Positions 1 to 9,568 are shown, numbered from the stretch's first letter. The stretch: 64,000 nt of DNA from Niallia circulans NBRC 13626 (GCF_001591585.1 NZ_BCVE01000002.1:62001-126000); one strand, 5' to 3'. A program made the numbers and translations. The notes: generated by a model from the letters alone, not told the origin.

Positions 1-136
1 CTCGTCTTTTTGCATCTTTTAAGGAAGGCGCTTTATATACTGTTTCGAAATATTTGCTATAATCCTTTTCGGATTTTTTGTCCGAAGAATTATTGCTTCC
101 GATTTGTTGTCCTTCTAAACGTTGGTTTTCGTTCAT
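1..136 (-). CDS. miaB: MiaB N-terminus (partial), tRNA methylthiotransferase
   Basis: Only the first 45 or so codons are present; the gene runs off the left edge. MiaB is the radical-SAM enzyme that adds a 2-methylthio group to isopentenyl-adenosine 37 of tRNAs reading UNN codons. What is visible is a polar leader followed by [19 protein letters not shown] and then DAKKR, which matches Bacillus MiaB N-termini as I remember them; the Fe-S and radical-SAM motifs lie outside the window. The ATG at 136 follows AGAGGAG at good spacing. In B. subtilis miaB also lies downstream of the spoVS region, which supports the call. Confidence 0.85.
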   Translation of the reverse strand, partial: MNENQRLEGQQIGSNNSSDKKSEKDYSKYFETVYKAPSLKDAKRR

Positions 137-342
137 TTCATCTACTCCTCTCTTATCGATGATTTTTATTTCATCCATAAGTTTGTTAAAATACATGTTT
201 AGGCTTCTTATTGATTGGTGTTTCCTTCTCTCCACCCATCAGAGTGAATTGATTAAAGCTGCTTAGACAAGAAAAACATCCATCCATATAATAGCTGCTG
301 TTTCATATGTACTATTCTTTATAGACATATTTTCATTATTCT

Positions 343-371
343 AGTATAAGCCTTTCATCTTTTGAAAACAA
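343..371 (-). promoter_or_regulatory. Candidate sigma-A promoter for miaB
   Basis: On the minus strand TTGTTT and TATACT are separated by exactly 17 bases. Initiation here would give a leader of about 200 bases before miaB. The rest of the 331-base gap between miaB and the dipeptidase gene shows no ORF and no clear terminator. Confidence 0.5.
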
Positions 372-467
372 TAGCAACGTTTTAAAGATATCATTCTACT
401 ATTTTCTTATTGTTTAACTAGAAAGAGACTTTCACCCTCCTCCTCAAAAAGAAGCTGATGATTTCCT

Positions 468-1391
468 TTATTTCGGAAACCTTTTTGCCATATTCGTATA
501 TAAGAATTTTTCTACTTGCATACTTGTATAATATCTTGTTAGCTCATTTATTAGATTAGGATAATCAGCAGTAGAGGCTAGACCTTTTACCGTTTGGTCG
601 ATTCCATCGAAATCGGAACCAAAACCGACATGATCCTCTCCTCCAAGCGAACAAATATAATCAAGATGGCGCAGAATATCTGTAATAGTGGCTGAATTTG
701 TTCCACTTAAAAACTGTGGTACAAAAGTAATTCCGATTACACTGTCTGCTTCTACCATTGCTTTAATTTGATCGTCACGTAAATTACGAGGATGTGGACA
801 AAGATTATATGTATTCGAATGTGATGCATATGGATGATCAGCATGCTCCATAATATCCCAGAAAGCATTTTCCGATAAATGGGAAACATCTACCCAAATC
901 GATTGTTTATTCAAAAGCTTCACTGTTTCTCTCCCGAATAAAGATAAACCTGCACCTCTGGGTTCTAGTGCTCCATCCGCAACAGCATTCGCATAGTTCC
1001 AAGTAAGCCCTACTGCTGAAACACCTAATCGAAGCAATGTTTTTAATTTTAGCAGATCTCCTCCAATTGCATCACAGCCTTCCAATGTTAGGAGTGCACC
1101 AATTTCTCCATCTTTTAATTCATTTATATCTTTTTGTGAGCGTATAAATTTTAAATCTGAATTCGGCTGTAAGATTTTTTCATAAAAGATATTTGTCATC
1201 GATAAAGCTGCTTCAAACCGCATATCAGGATGGACAGATTCTGGAACATAAATAGCAAAGCATTGAATTTTTGCTCCCCCTTTTTGTAAATCTCTCTTCG
1301 TCACATGAAGTTTGTTACTATTCTGAAAATTTATTGTTTTATCCATAAACATTTTAAATAATACGTCACAATGTCCATCAAAGTAATTCAA
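468..1391 (-). CDS. Membrane dipeptidase, renal dipeptidase family (peptidase M19)
   Basis: A zinc dipeptidase of the M19 family, which hydrolyses dipeptides and sometimes D-residue or peptidoglycan-derived dipeptides. The zinc motif HCD lies at the N-terminus (about residues 7-9), the bridging Glu in TLEGCDA near residue 104, metal and active-site His in VDVSH and ASHSNTYN, and the C-terminal GFGSDFDG motif. There is no signal peptide, so it is probably cytoplasmic. I chose the TTG at 1391 (307 aa) because GGGAG lies 8 bases upstream; the ATG 15 bases earlier has no ribosome binding site. In B. subtilis tdh-kbl occupies this place after spoVS. Natural substrate unknown. Confidence 0.85.
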   Translation of the reverse strand: MNYFDGHCDVLFKMFMDKTINFQNSNKLHVTKRDLQKGGAKIQCFAIYVPESVHPDMRFEAALSMTNIFYEKILQPNSDLKFIRSQKDINELKDGEIGALLTLEGCDAIGGDLLKLKTLLRLGVSAVGLTWNYANAVADGALEPRGAGLSLFGRETVKLLNKQSIWVDVSHLSENAFWDIMEHADHPYASHSNTYNLCPHPRNLRDDQIKAMVEADSVIGITFVPQFLSGTNSATITDILRHLDYICSLGGEDHVGFGSDFDGIDQTVKGLASTADYPNLINELTRYYTSMQVEKFLYTNMAKRFPK

Positions 1392-1896
1392 ACCATTCAC
1401 TCCCATACAAAGATGTTCTTTTTATGTAAATCTTGATGGCTATTCCTATCCCTCAAGATATCAATTGACTATAGTTATAAAAAAAGGATGCCTCACTCAT
1501 TTGGTTTACTCTCCACAGTTTCAAGTAATAGCTTAGGAAAAAGTTTATTCTTCAACTTAATCCTTACTGCGGGGCCTAAACCGTATTGAGGAGACATCCC
1601 CCTTCCTTTTTGAAGGTTGCTCTATTCAGGTCCAAAAAGATCAGAGAACACAAACAAGCATACCAATCAGAGAAGGGTTACAGCGAAACTATGATCAGAG
1701 AAGATTTTTTCTTCTCCAACTCATCATAGTTAATCATTCAGTACTAAATAGACAGCTGACTTCAAACCTGCTTCTGCGAATATCAAGAAGTTCTGCAAGT
1801 TCTGCCGCTTTCCTCTTACTGTCCATTAAGATCAGAATAAATGGAAAAGCATGTAATTACATGCTTTTCTACTTTTTATCAAATCTTGTTTTCTCT
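1392..1896. other. 505-base structured gap between spoVS and the dipeptidase gene
   Basis: No credible ORF on either strand. Read in the minus direction it holds the spoVS terminator, a hairpin with arms at 1688-1695 and 1723-1730 (ACTATGAT/ATCATAGT) plus an inner GAGAAG/CTTCTC stem, and three direct copies of ATCAGAGAA (plus strand) at 1640, 1666 and 1694. At 1486-1494 the minus-strand GAGGCATCC is followed directly by seven U and can pair with GGATGTCTC (1591-1599). That looks like a leader ending in a terminator, but I do not recognise a riboswitch or T-box consensus. Confidence 0.45.
1845..1868 (-). terminator. Terminator after spoVS
   Basis: A perfect palindrome, AAAAGCATGTAA/TTACATGCTTTT, lies 29 bases after the spoVS stop. 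In the minus direction it ends in TTTT and a T-rich stretch. Confidence 0.6.
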
Positions 1897-2157
1897 TTAT
1901 CTAGGCTCCACAATGAGCTTGATGGCTGTTCGTTCCTCACCGTCAATGACGATATCAGTGAAGGCAGGGATACAGATTAAATCCACTCCGCTAGGTGCTA
2001 CAAACCCTCTTGCGATAGCAACTGCTTTAACCGCTTGATTTAATGCACCTGCACCAATAGCTTGGATTTCTGCTCCACCTCTTTCACGTAGAACACCTGC
2101 AAGCGCACCAGCTACAGAATTGGGACTAGACTTTGCTGAAACCTTTAATATCTCCAT
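1897..2157 (-). CDS. spoVS: Stage V sporulation protein S
   Basis: An 86-residue SpoVS of normal family length. The protein is an Alba-like fold regulator; in B. subtilis its loss affects septation, engulfment and coat assembly during sporulation. The N-terminal MEILKVSAKSSPNSVAGALA and the segment GAGALNQAVKAVAIARG are near-invariant in the family. AGGAGG precedes the ATG. It is monocistronic here, with its own terminator. Upstream, three TGGAAT words on the minus strand (about 2230-2275) resemble parts of sigma-H promoters, but I cannot fix one. Confidence 0.97.
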   Translation of the reverse strand: MEILKVSAKSSPNSVAGALAGVLRERGGAEIQAIGAGALNQAVKAVAIARGFVAPSGVDLICIPAFTDIVIDGEERTAIKLIVEPR

Positions 2158-2330
2158 TTCTAGCTCCTCCTTGTTTAACCCCCCCGCATGTTACATTAAG
2201 TAATAATGAACATATCAGGATATATATCATTCCAATGTTACTATATTCCAAGTTTCATACACATATTCCAGCTTGGACATAAAAAATTAGAAAATATTTG
2301 TTAATACAAGAAGAGCTAGTTCTCCTAATC

Positions 2331-2362
2331 ATCATCCATTTATTACGAGAAAAATGGATGAT
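2331..2362 (-). terminator. Hairpin overlapping the end of ymdB
   Basis: Arms ATCATCCATT (2331-2340) and AATGGATGAT (2353-2362) enclose the ymdB stop codon. There is no U-run in the minus direction, so this may be a 3' stabilising or processing structure rather than a classical terminator. Confidence 0.35.
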
Positions 2363-3140
2363 CATCATTGATCAATATACGTTCTATTTTCTTTGCTTTC
2401 CCAGTCTTTTTATCTACTTCGATTAGACAGCCGCTTAATTGTGCTCTCCCACTCTTCGGCGGCTCGAAGCGTGTTGGCAAATTGGTTAAGAAACGATTCA
2501 ATACTAATTCCTTCTGCATCCCAAGAATCGCGTCATATGGTCCTGTCATCCCAACATCTGCCATAAAGGCAGTTCCATTTGGAAGAATACGGTTATCTGC
2601 AGTTTGCACATGTGTATGTGTTCCCACAACGGCTGTTACTTTCCCATCTAAATACCATCCCATTGCTTGCTTTTCACTTGTCGCCTCTCCGTGGAAATCA
2701 ACAAAAATAATATCGGTGCGTTTTTTTGCTTCCTCAACTAAGCCATCAATCACGATAAATGGATCATCACTCGGATTCATAAATGTTCGGCCTTGTAAAT
2801 TGATAACAGCTATTTCAATATCATTAATTTTAACAAATACCATGCCTTTTCCTGGATTATTTTCGGGAAAATTGGCAGGTCGTACTAAATATTTTGCCTG
2901 ATCGATGAATTCAAATATTTCACGGTTATCCCATGTATGGTTTCCCATTGTTATTGCTTGAGCACCAATTTCCAGAAAGCTTCGATAGATTTTCTCGGTG
3001 ATTCCTTTTCCGCCAGCAGCATTTTCGCCATTTATAATCGTCATCTGAGGACGGTATTTCTCCTTCAGCTTTGGTACGTACTCTTTAATCATATCTCGGC
3101 CCATAGAGCCTACGACATCCCCAATAAATAAAATATGCAT
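2343..3140 (-). CDS. ymdB: Metallophosphoesterase YmdB (2',3'-cyclic-nucleotide phosphodiesterase family)
   Basis: A 265-residue protein matching YmdB, a dinuclear-metal phosphodiesterase that in B. subtilis influences motility versus biofilm expression and acts next to RNase Y. Metal-ligand motifs are in order: GDVVGSMGRD at the N-terminus, GENAAGGKG, GNHTWDN, DFHGEATSEK and GTHTHVQTADN. It follows rny, 141 bases downstream and beyond a terminator-like hairpin, so it is probably partly co-transcribed with rny. TAGGA precedes the ATG. Confidence 0.93.
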   Translation of the reverse strand: MHILFIGDVVGSMGRDMIKEYVPKLKEKYRPQMTIINGENAAGGKGITEKIYRSFLEIGAQAITMGNHTWDNREIFEFIDQAKYLVRPANFPENNPGKGMVFVKINDIEIAVINLQGRTFMNPSDDPFIVIDGLVEEAKKRTDIIFVDFHGEATSEKQAMGWYLDGKVTAVVGTHTHVQTADNRILPNGTAFMADVGMTGPYDAILGMQKELVLNRFLTNLPTRFEPPKSGRAQLSGCLIEVDKKTGKAKKIERILINDDHPFFS

Positions 3141-3254
3141 GTCTTTTTTCCTACTTTCTAATCTTCACTATGTAACAGTGTAACATATTATTGCTTGCGT
3201 TCCTAACTCGATTTTCCTTCTAAAAGCTTTTTGAAAATAATGTTGCCAAGCAAT

Positions 3255-3283
3255 AAAAAAAACGGTGCAAACGCACCGTTTTT
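3255..3283 (-). terminator. Terminator at the 3' end of rny
   Basis: The stem AAAACGGTGC/GCACCGTTTT with an AAAC loop overlaps the rny stop codon and is flanked by A and T runs on both sides. In the minus direction it ends in seven T. It would reduce but need not abolish read-through into ymdB. Confidence 0.8.
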
Positions 3284-4853
3284 ATTTTGCATATTCAACC
3301 GCTCTTGTTTCACGAATGACGGTTACTTTGATATGACCTGGATAATCTAATTCCTCTTCGATTTTCTTACGAATATCACGTGCTAATCGATGGGATTCTA
3401 AATCATCCACAAGATCAGGTTTCACCATGATTCGAATCTCACGACCTGCTTGAATAGCGAATGATTTCTCTACTCCATCATAAGACTCTGAAATTTCTTC
3501 AAGCTTCTCAAGTCGGCGAATATAGTTTTCTAATGTTTCTCTTCGCGCTCCTGGTCTTGCAGCTGAAAGTGCGTCAGCAGCAGCTACTAGTACAGCGATA
3601 ATTGAAGTTGGTTCCGTATCACCATGATGGGATGCGATACTATTGATCACAACTGGATGTTCTTTATACTTGGTAGCAAGTTCGACACCAATTTCCACAT
3701 GGCTTCCTTCTACTTCATGATCAATTGCTTTCCCTATATCATGAAGTAAGCCAGCTCTGCGGGCAAGAGTTTGATCCTCACCAAGTTCAGCAGCTAAAAT
3801 TCCTGATAATTGTGCCACTTCCATACTGTGCTTTAATACATTTTGTCCATAGCTTGTACGGAATTTTAGACGGCCGAGAATTTTAATTAAATCTGGATGT
3901 AATCCATGAACTCCGACCTCAAACGTAGTTTGTTCTCCGATCTCACGAATATGTTCATCCACTTCTCGGCGAGCTTTATCAACCATTTCTTCAATACGAG
4001 CTGGATGAATACGTCCATCTTGGACGAGCTTATCTAACGCAAGTCTAGCAGTTTCACGTCTTATTGGATCAAAACCAGATAAAATTACTGCTTCTGGTGT
4101 ATCATCAATAATTAAGTCAATTCCTGTTAATGTTTCAAGCGTTCGAATATTTCGTCCTTCACGGCCGATAATTCGCCCTTTCATTTCATCATTTGGAAGG
4201 TTAACAACGGAAACTGTAGTTTCTGCAACATGATCAGCTGCACAACGTTGGATTGCAAGTGACAAAATTTCTTTAGCCTTTTTATCTGCTTCTTCTTTCG
4301 CTCTAGTGTCACTTTCTTTAATCATTATCGCAATATCATGAGCAACTTCTTGCTCTGTACGCTCTAAAATGATGGACTTCGCCTCTTCTCGGGTTAATCC
4401 AGAAATGCGCTCTAGTTCTGTTTGCTGCTTGCGAACCATCTCGTCCACTTTGCTTTCCATCTCTTCCATATGCTGTTGTCTTTTATTAAGAGAATCGTCC
4501 CTCTTTTCTAACACTGATTCGCGTTTATCTAACGCTTCTCCCTTGCGATCAAGATTTTCCTCTTTTTGCAATAAACGATTTTCTTGTTTTTGTAGTTCAT
4601 TTCTTCGATCACGAACTTCTAGTTCTGCTTCACTACGAAGCTTGTGAATCTCATCCTTTGCTTCTAACAAAGCTTCTTTTTTCAATGCGTCTGCTTCACG
4701 CTTTGCATTCTCCATAATTTGTTCAGCAGTCAACGTTGCATTGCTAATTTTTGCATTAGCATTGGACTTTCGAATAAAATATACAACAAAGCCAACAACG
4801 GCAATAACGATTAGAATAAGCAAAATGGAGATGATTTTTATTAAATCCATCAT
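3282..4853 (-). CDS. rny: Ribonuclease Y
   Basis: The membrane-anchored endoribonuclease that starts bulk mRNA decay in Bacilli. It has one N-terminal transmembrane helix (about residues 5-27), a long charged coiled coil (about 30-200), a KH domain with [15 protein letters not shown], and an HD domain with [16 protein letters not shown]. The length of about 523 aa is normal. The start lies in a run of ATGs behind AGGAGGTG; I use the ATG at 4853, and the one 3 bases later is equally possible. A strong promoter lies at 5003-5031. ymdB follows, as in B. subtilis. Confidence 0.96.
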   Translation of the reverse strand: MMDLIKIISILLILIVIAVVGFVVYFIRKSNANAKISNATLTAEQIMENAKREADALKKEALLEAKDEIHKLRSEAELEVRDRRNELQKQENRLLQKEENLDRKGEALDKRESVLEKRDDSLNKRQQHMEEMESKVDEMVRKQQTELERISGLTREEAKSIILERTEQEVAHDIAIMIKESDTRAKEEADKKAKEILSLAIQRCAADHVAETTVSVVNLPNDEMKGRIIGREGRNIRTLETLTGIDLIIDDTPEAVILSGFDPIRRETARLALDKLVQDGRIHPARIEEMVDKARREVDEHIREIGEQTTFEVGVHGLHPDLIKILGRLKFRTSYGQNVLKHSMEVAQLSGILAAELGEDQTLARRAGLLHDIGKAIDHEVEGSHVEIGVELATKYKEHPVVINSIASHHGDTEPTSIIAVLVAAADALSAARPGARRETLENYIRRLEKLEEISESYDGVEKSFAIQAGREIRIMVKPDLVDDLESHRLARDIRKKIEEELDYPGHIKVTVIRETRAVEYAK

Positions 4854-5002
4854 TTTCACCTCCTCTTGCTATCAAATTGTGTTTGTTACGATTTTAAAAG
4901 TATTGGCTTAAAATGTTCCTTTTTTCAATCGAAATTTTCCCTAGTCTTATAAAAATGTTTTCTAGGTTTTCATACTTATAAAAATGTAAAATATACAATT
5001 CA

Positions 5003-5031
5003 ATTGTATAGTTGTACCAATTTATTGTCAA
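5003..5031 (-). promoter_or_regulatory. Sigma-A promoter for rny
   Basis: Consensus TTGACA (plus-strand TGTCAA, 5026-5031), a 17-base spacer, then TACAAT (5003-5008), reading toward rny. This is one of the best promoter matches in the window. Confidence 0.8.
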
Positions 5032-5359
5032 GACTTTGAACTAGTAGGATTAACCTAATTCTCATTGGCTATCTCGTTATCATTTTCCTCTAACAATTGC
5101 TCTTTACTTCCTATATATGTATGAATTTCACCTTATTTAAAGCTAAATCTAACCTATCATCCGTATTATAGTCAGAAACTAAGCTTATTAAACCTGTGGA
5201 GACCTATATCCCACAGCCTCTTTAAAAATGCCTAAGTCGATTACAGAGTTTTTTTTACTTTTCAGCTTACAAGATGGCCAATAATTGCGTGTTTTTGGAT
5301 TAGTTAGCTTCAAGCACACGAATGGTATCGAAACATATACTTTTATAGAATAGTAACAA

Positions 5360-5396
5360 AAAAGATGGCAAACGGAAAAACCGTCTCCCATCTTTT
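5360..5396 (-). terminator. Terminator after recA
   Basis: Arms AAAAGATGG and CCATCTTTT with an inner ACGG/CCGT stem lie just after the recA stop and end in TTTTTT in the minus direction. Confidence 0.85.
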
Positions 5397-5404
5397 CTTA
5401 ATGA

Positions 5405-6448
5405 TTAATCGATTAATTCGAATTGTTCTTGGTCGTCATTATCAGGCTGTAATGTTACTTCTTTATCCAGCCCATAATGATCACGAATTTTCTTTTGAAT
5501 CTCTAAGCGCATTTCTGGATTTTCTTTTAAGAATTGCTTCGCATTTTCACGGCCTTGGCCTAATCTTTCGTCATTGTAAGAATACCAAGCTCCACTTTTT
5601 TGAACAATATCAAGTTCTGAACCAAGGTCAATAATTTCTCCTTCTTTAGAGATACCTTCTCCATACATGATATCAACTTCCGCTACTTTGAAAGGTGGTG
5701 CTACTTTATTTTTTACCACTTTGATTTTTGTTTTGTTTCCTACCATATCTGTTCCTTGTTTTAACGTTTCAGCACGACGAACTTCTAGTCGGACAGATGA
5801 ATAGAATTTTAGCGCACGACCACCAGGAGTTGTTTCAGGATTTCCGAACATTACTCCAACTTTTTCACGAATTTGGTTAATGAAAATAGCAATTGTTTTG
5901 GATTTATTAATAGCCCCAGATAACTTACGAAGCGCCTGTGACATTAAACGTGCTTGAAGTCCAACGTGAGAATCTCCCATTTCGCCTTCAATTTCTGCTT
6001 TTGGTACAAGTGCTGCTACAGAGTCAATAACTAAAATATCCACTGCCCCGCTTCGTACTAAGGCCTCCGCGATTTCTAATGCTTGTTCTCCGGTATCTGG
6101 TTGAGAAAGTAATAATTCATCAATATTAACGCCAAGCTTTTGTGCATAAACTGGATCCAATGCATGCTCTGCATCAATAAATGCTGCTTGTCCGCCATTT
6201 GCCTGAACCTCAGCAATAGCATGTAGCGCTACTGTTGTTTTACCTGAACTTTCAGGACCATAAATTTCCACAATACGACCTCTTGGATATCCACCAACAC
6301 CTAGGGCTGCATCTAAAGCTAAAGATCCACTTGGACTAGTAGAAATGACTCTATCTGCTTGCTCTCCCAGCTTCATAATACTACCTTTACCAAATTGCTT
6401 TTCTATTTGTTTTAACGCCATTTCTAATGCAGCTTGACGATCACTCAA
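5405..6448 (-). CDS. recA: Recombinase RecA
   Basis: RecA forms ATP-dependent filaments on single-stranded DNA for recombination and triggers LexA self-cleavage. Walker [10 protein letters not shown] sits near residue 66, the VDSVAAL segment and loop 2 ([20 protein letters not shown]) follow, and the tail is acidic. I place the start at the TTG at 6448, which has AAGGAGGAG 6 bases upstream and gives [13 protein letters not shown] and 347 aa, the family length. A longer in-frame extension upstream lacks family similarity. A LexA-like box lies upstream and a terminator downstream, so it is probably monocistronic. Confidence 0.98.
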   Translation of the reverse strand: MSDRQAALEMALKQIEKQFGKGSIMKLGEQADRVISTSPSGSLALDAALGVGGYPRGRIVEIYGPESSGKTTVALHAIAEVQANGGQAAFIDAEHALDPVYAQKLGVNIDELLLSQPDTGEQALEIAEALVRSGAVDILVIDSVAALVPKAEIEGEMGDSHVGLQARLMSQALRKLSGAINKSKTIAIFINQIREKVGVMFGNPETTPGGRALKFYSSVRLEVRRAETLKQGTDMVGNKTKIKVVKNKVAPPFKVAEVDIMYGEGISKEGEIIDLGSELDIVQKSGAWYSYNDERLGQGRENAKQFLKENPEMRLEIQKKIRDHYGLDKEVTLQPDNDDQEQFELID

Positions 6449-6561
6449 ATACGTTCTCCTCCTTATATAAAAAATGAATCTCACTAATCATGATTCATTC
6501 GTTGTTTAAAAGATTATATACTTAATATACCTTTTTTCCTTTCATTTGTACAGTAAAAAAT

Positions 6562-6575
6562 CGAACATTCATTCG
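6562..6575 (-). promoter_or_regulatory. Candidate LexA (SOS) box upstream of recA
   Basis: CGAAC-ATTC-ATTCG differs at one position from the Bacillus LexA operator CGAAC-N4-GTTCG. It lies about 115 bases before the recA start. A TATAAT lies between the box and the gene, but no good -35 is visible. A second CGAATGAAT word lies nearer the gene. Confidence 0.6.
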
Positions 6576-6625
6576 TTTTTTTTATTTTCCAGCTGAAAGG
6601 AAGCTTTTAAGTAAAAGACACCCTA

Positions 6626-7867
6626 CTATTTATCTTCTAACATTTTTAATAAGAAATATTGACCGTATCTCACACTTCGAACTCGATTACCTGCTCTTGT
6701 TCCACTTAATGCTAACTTCTCTACTTTTGTCGGCTCCCCGCTTTTAGCAATCCCAATATAAACGGTACCTACTGGGTTTCCTTCTAATTCATTTGGGCCT
6801 GCAACACCTGTGAAGCTTATCCCAATATCGGCATTTAATAAACGTGCCACATTCTCTGCAAGCTCTTTCGCACATTGCTCGCTTACCACACCATGTTCTT
6901 TAATCGTCGACTCTTTTACTTGCAGGATTTGATGCTTTACTTCATTTGTATAGCAAACAATTCCCCCTTTAAAAATATTCCCAGCACCTGGAATTCCTGT
7001 TATCTCCTTCTGAAACAGTCCTCCTGTCAGACTCTCTGCTGCTGCTACTGTTAAATTTTTCTTTAATAAAATATGGGAAAGCTCATTCATTAATGTAGTG
7101 TCCTCATATCCATAGAAAAATTCTCCTACGCGTGCGAATATTTCTTCTTCTGTTTTGGCAATCAATTTATCTGCTTCTTCTACAGAATCATGTTTACATG
7201 TGATACGTAATGTTACCTCTCCATCTCCTGCGAGCGGGGCAATAGTCGGATTAGTCTGGGCATCAATTAAGTCTTCTATTTTTGTTTCCAGCAGCGATTC
7301 TCCAATGCCGAAGAAGCGAAGCACGCGCGAAACGATGACATCTTTGCTTGTCATTTGCTTTTGTATAGCTGGAAATCCATATTTGACAAACATTGGCTGA
7401 ATTTCTTTCGGTGGTCCTGGTAAAAGCATATAAAAACGATTGTCTTTTTTTAAAAACATCCCTGGTGCCATCCCATGGTCATTTGGAAGAACGTCGCTTC
7501 CCTCTAATACCAATGCTTGTTTTTTATTGTTTTCCGTCATAGTGCGTTTCGTTTTGACAAAATAGTCTTCAATGGAAGCTAAAGCTGTTTTATCAAAAAC
7601 CAACTCTTTCCCTATATGCTTGGCAATCGTTTCTTTCGTTAAATCATCCTTTGTTGGACCTAATCCGCCGGAGAAAATAAGCAATTGCGCTCGATTTTCA
7701 GCGATTTTTATCGCTTCCTCTAAACGAGCTGCATTATCTCCAACTACTGTATGATAATAAACATTTACTCCTAAGTCGGCTAAATGCTTGGATATAAATT
7801 GAGCATTTGTATTAGCAATTTGTCCAAGTAATAATTCTGAGCCAACAGCAATAATCTCTGCATTCAT
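6626..7867 (-). CDS. cinA: CinA, competence-damage-inducible protein / NMN amidohydrolase family
   Basis: A 413-residue two-domain CinA. The N-terminal molybdopterin-binding-like domain (about 1-170) carries [11 protein letters not shown] and [13 protein letters not shown] and has ADP-ribose pyrophosphatase activity in studied members. The C-terminal domain (about 255-410) has [20 protein letters not shown] and [10 protein letters not shown], typical of nicotinamide-nucleotide amidase. It lies between pgsA and recA, as in B. subtilis, where the linkage gave the gene its name. The ATG follows GGGGGAG. Confidence 0.94.
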   Translation of the reverse strand: MNAEIIAVGSELLLGQIANTNAQFISKHLADLGVNVYYHTVVGDNAARLEEAIKIAENRAQLLIFSGGLGPTKDDLTKETIAKHIGKELVFDKTALASIEDYFVKTKRTMTENNKKQALVLEGSDVLPNDHGMAPGMFLKKDNRFYMLLPGPPKEIQPMFVKYGFPAIQKQMTSKDVIVSRVLRFFGIGESLLETKIEDLIDAQTNPTIAPLAGDGEVTLRITCKHDSVEEADKLIAKTEEEIFARVGEFFYGYEDTTLMNELSHILLKKNLTVAAAESLTGGLFQKEITGIPGAGNIFKGGIVCYTNEVKHQILQVKESTIKEHGVVSEQCAKELAENVARLLNADIGISFTGVAGPNELEGNPVGTVYIGIAKSGEPTKVEKLALSGTRAGNRVRSVRYGQYFLLKMLEDK

Positions 7868-7900
7868 GTAGTGCTCCCCCTTTTTGTCTGTTCATAAAGA

Positions 7901-7951
7901 AAGGACGTCTCTTTATAAAGCAATATTCGCTTGTCATAAATAGATGTCCTT
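7901..7951 (-). terminator. Possible extended terminator after pgsA
   Basis: AAGGACGTCT and AGATGTCCTT pair across a second smaller stem in the middle. TTCTTT follows in the minus direction. It lies 18 bases after the pgsA stop. Confidence 0.5.
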
Positions 7952-7968
7952 ATTTTTATTCCTCTATT

Positions 7969-8547
7969 TTATTTGGATGAAACAAAAGCCTGTTTGTTTT
8001 TTGCAAAATAATCCCAGCCAGACCAAATTGTAAAGATCAAAGCAACCCATAGTGCAAGCTTATCAAACGGCAGTGAGACAAGTTCAAAAATCATATTATG
8101 TAGTAAAAGGGCTGAAATCGCAACTATTTGAGCCCAAGTTTTAATTTTCCCAAGCATATTTGCTGCGACTACCTCTCCGCCGCCAGCTAATATTAAACGT
8201 AAACCGGTTACTGCGAATTCTCTGCTGATAATAACAATCGTAATCCATGCAGGTGCCATCTGCAATCCTACTAAAACAATTAATGCAGACGAAACTAATA
8301 ATTTATCTGCTAAAGGATCTAAAAACTTCCCTAAATCGGTTACTAGATTATACTTTCTCGCAAAGTGTCCATCAATCCAATCCGTTGTCGATGCTAGAAT
8401 AAAAATCAAGGCTCCGATAAAATGTGTCATCGGTAAGGTAACACCTAAAAATGTTAGTTCTCCCCATTGAAAGTCCACTAGCATGATGACTAGAAAGACG
8501 GGAATTAATAAAATTCTTGCTACGGTAATCTTATTTGGCAAATTCAT
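7969..8547 (-). CDS. pgsA: CDP-diacylglycerol--glycerol-3-phosphate 3-phosphatidyltransferase
   Basis: The integral membrane enzyme that makes phosphatidylglycerol phosphate from CDP-diacylglycerol and glycerol-3-phosphate. The CDP-alcohol phosphotransferase motif D-x2-DG-x2-AR-x8-G-x3-D-x3-D is intact, beginning with DWIDGHFARK and ending with LGKFLDPLADK (about residues 62-84). Four to six hydrophobic segments are visible. 192 aa is the normal length. It sits between rodZ and cinA as in B. subtilis. Confidence 0.96.
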   Translation of the reverse strand: MNLPNKITVARILLIPVFLVIMLVDFQWGELTFLGVTLPMTHFIGALIFILASTTDWIDGHFARKYNLVTDLGKFLDPLADKLLVSSALIVLVGLQMAPAWITIVIISREFAVTGLRLILAGGGEVVAANMLGKIKTWAQIVAISALLLHNMIFELVSLPFDKLALWVALIFTIWSGWDYFAKNKQAFVSSK

Positions 8548-8643
8548 CTTACATCCTCCATTACCATGACGTTAATCGTCACTTTCATTAAAAATAAATT
8601 AAAAACATTAGTATTATAACCTAATTACGATATAATAGCGAAA

Positions 8644-8668
8644 AATAGTCATCGAATCGATGACTATT
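8644..8668 (-). terminator. Terminator overlapping the rodZ stop
   Basis: A 12-bp perfect stem, AATAGTCATCGA/TCGATGACTATT, includes the rodZ stop codon and is followed by TTTTT in the minus direction. Confidence 0.75.
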
Positions 8669-9548
8669 CTTCTTTTATATTTTTAATAACAAGATCTTGT
8701 CTAGAGGATGAATCACCAAGCTCTAATTTTTCATCATTGACAAAAACATCAACTTGACTATTTCCAATTACAATACGTGCTTCTGTCTCTTTTGATAAAT
8801 CTTCTTCGTGTGATTCAGCTCCACCCTTTTCAAGGATACCTTGGAAAAAAGAATAGTTTTTGCCATTTTGGATATCAACCCAAACTTTTCCTGTTGCTAC
8901 AAGCTTAACAACAAACTTCTCAGCATTTTTCACTTCATATGTTGTCGTTCTTCCCGCTGTTTCTTTTTTGGTAATCTCTTGTTTTGGTGCCTCTTCTTCT
9001 ACTTTCTTCTCTTCTTCTTCAACTACTTGTTCTTCCTCTTTATTAGCATCCTCATCAATTGCTTTTTCTTTTTCCTTTTTATTTAATGCATCTGATTTCA
9101 TATAAACAGAATTCGGTTCCGTATCACTACTAGACTGTTTTTCTGGATTTGAATCTTTTGCATACACAAAATACCAAACCAGGAAAGCAACAGCCAATAC
9201 AAGAATAGCAATAAGAATAGTTGGCAAGATATCAAATACTTTAGAAGTGGCTCCGTCTATTGCGCTTCTTGAATTTACTCTCGATAAATTTTGCGGTAAC
9301 TCATCATTTACCGTTGTTGGTACCTCGGCTTTATACTCTTCAAATATTTCTTCTGGAACCAAATCTACTGCTTCTGCATATTGTTTGATAAATGCCCGTG
9401 TATAAAATTTACCTGGCATCATACTATAGTTACCTTCTTCAATGCCAACTAAATAACGGACTTGAATTTTGGTAATCTCTTGTAATTCTTCTAACGTTAG
9501 TCCTTTAGCTTCTCTAGCTTCTTTTAATCGATTTCCTAATTCACTCAC
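8664..9548 (-). CDS. rodZ: RodZ-like cytoskeletal anchor (YmfM)
   Basis: A 294-residue membrane protein of the RodZ family, which links MreB filaments to the cell-wall elongation complex. It has an N-terminal helix-turn-helix (about 1-70: LKEAREAKGLTLEELQEIT...), one transmembrane segment (about 107-130), a very acidic Glu/Lys-rich linker (about 140-195) and a C-terminal extracellular DUF4115-type beta domain (about 205-290). It follows ymfK by 20 bases and probably shares its transcript. The acidic linker is low-complexity and likely variable between species. Confidence 0.9.
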   Translation of the reverse strand: MSELGNRLKEAREAKGLTLEELQEITKIQVRYLVGIEEGNYSMMPGKFYTRAFIKQYAEAVDLVPEEIFEEYKAEVPTTVNDELPQNLSRVNSRSAIDGATSKVFDILPTILIAILVLAVAFLVWYFVYAKDSNPEKQSSSDTEPNSVYMKSDALNKKEKEKAIDEDANKEEEQVVEEEEKKVEEEAPKQEITKKETAGRTTTYEVKNAEKFVVKLVATGKVWVDIQNGKNYSFFQGILEKGGAESHEEDLSKETEARIVIGNSQVDVFVNDEKLELGDSSSRQDLVIKNIKEE

Positions 9549-9568
9549 AAGATAACACCTTCCAACTA

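Larger units (their letters stand above)
4854..5404. other. 551-base gap between recA and rny
   Basis: It contains the recA terminator (5360-5396), the rny promoter (5003-5031) and an rny leader of about 140 bases. The leader carries two copies of CTTATAAAAATGT (plus strand, 4946-4958 and 4975-4987) 29 bases apart. A weak hairpin CTGTGG/CCACAG lies near 5195-5217. B. subtilis has pbpX between recA and rny; nothing like it remains here. Confidence 0.6.

Noticed and set aside
5188-5391. 67-codon minus-strand frame after recA
   Set aside because: It begins within the recA terminator and has no ribosome binding site; composition is not protein-like.
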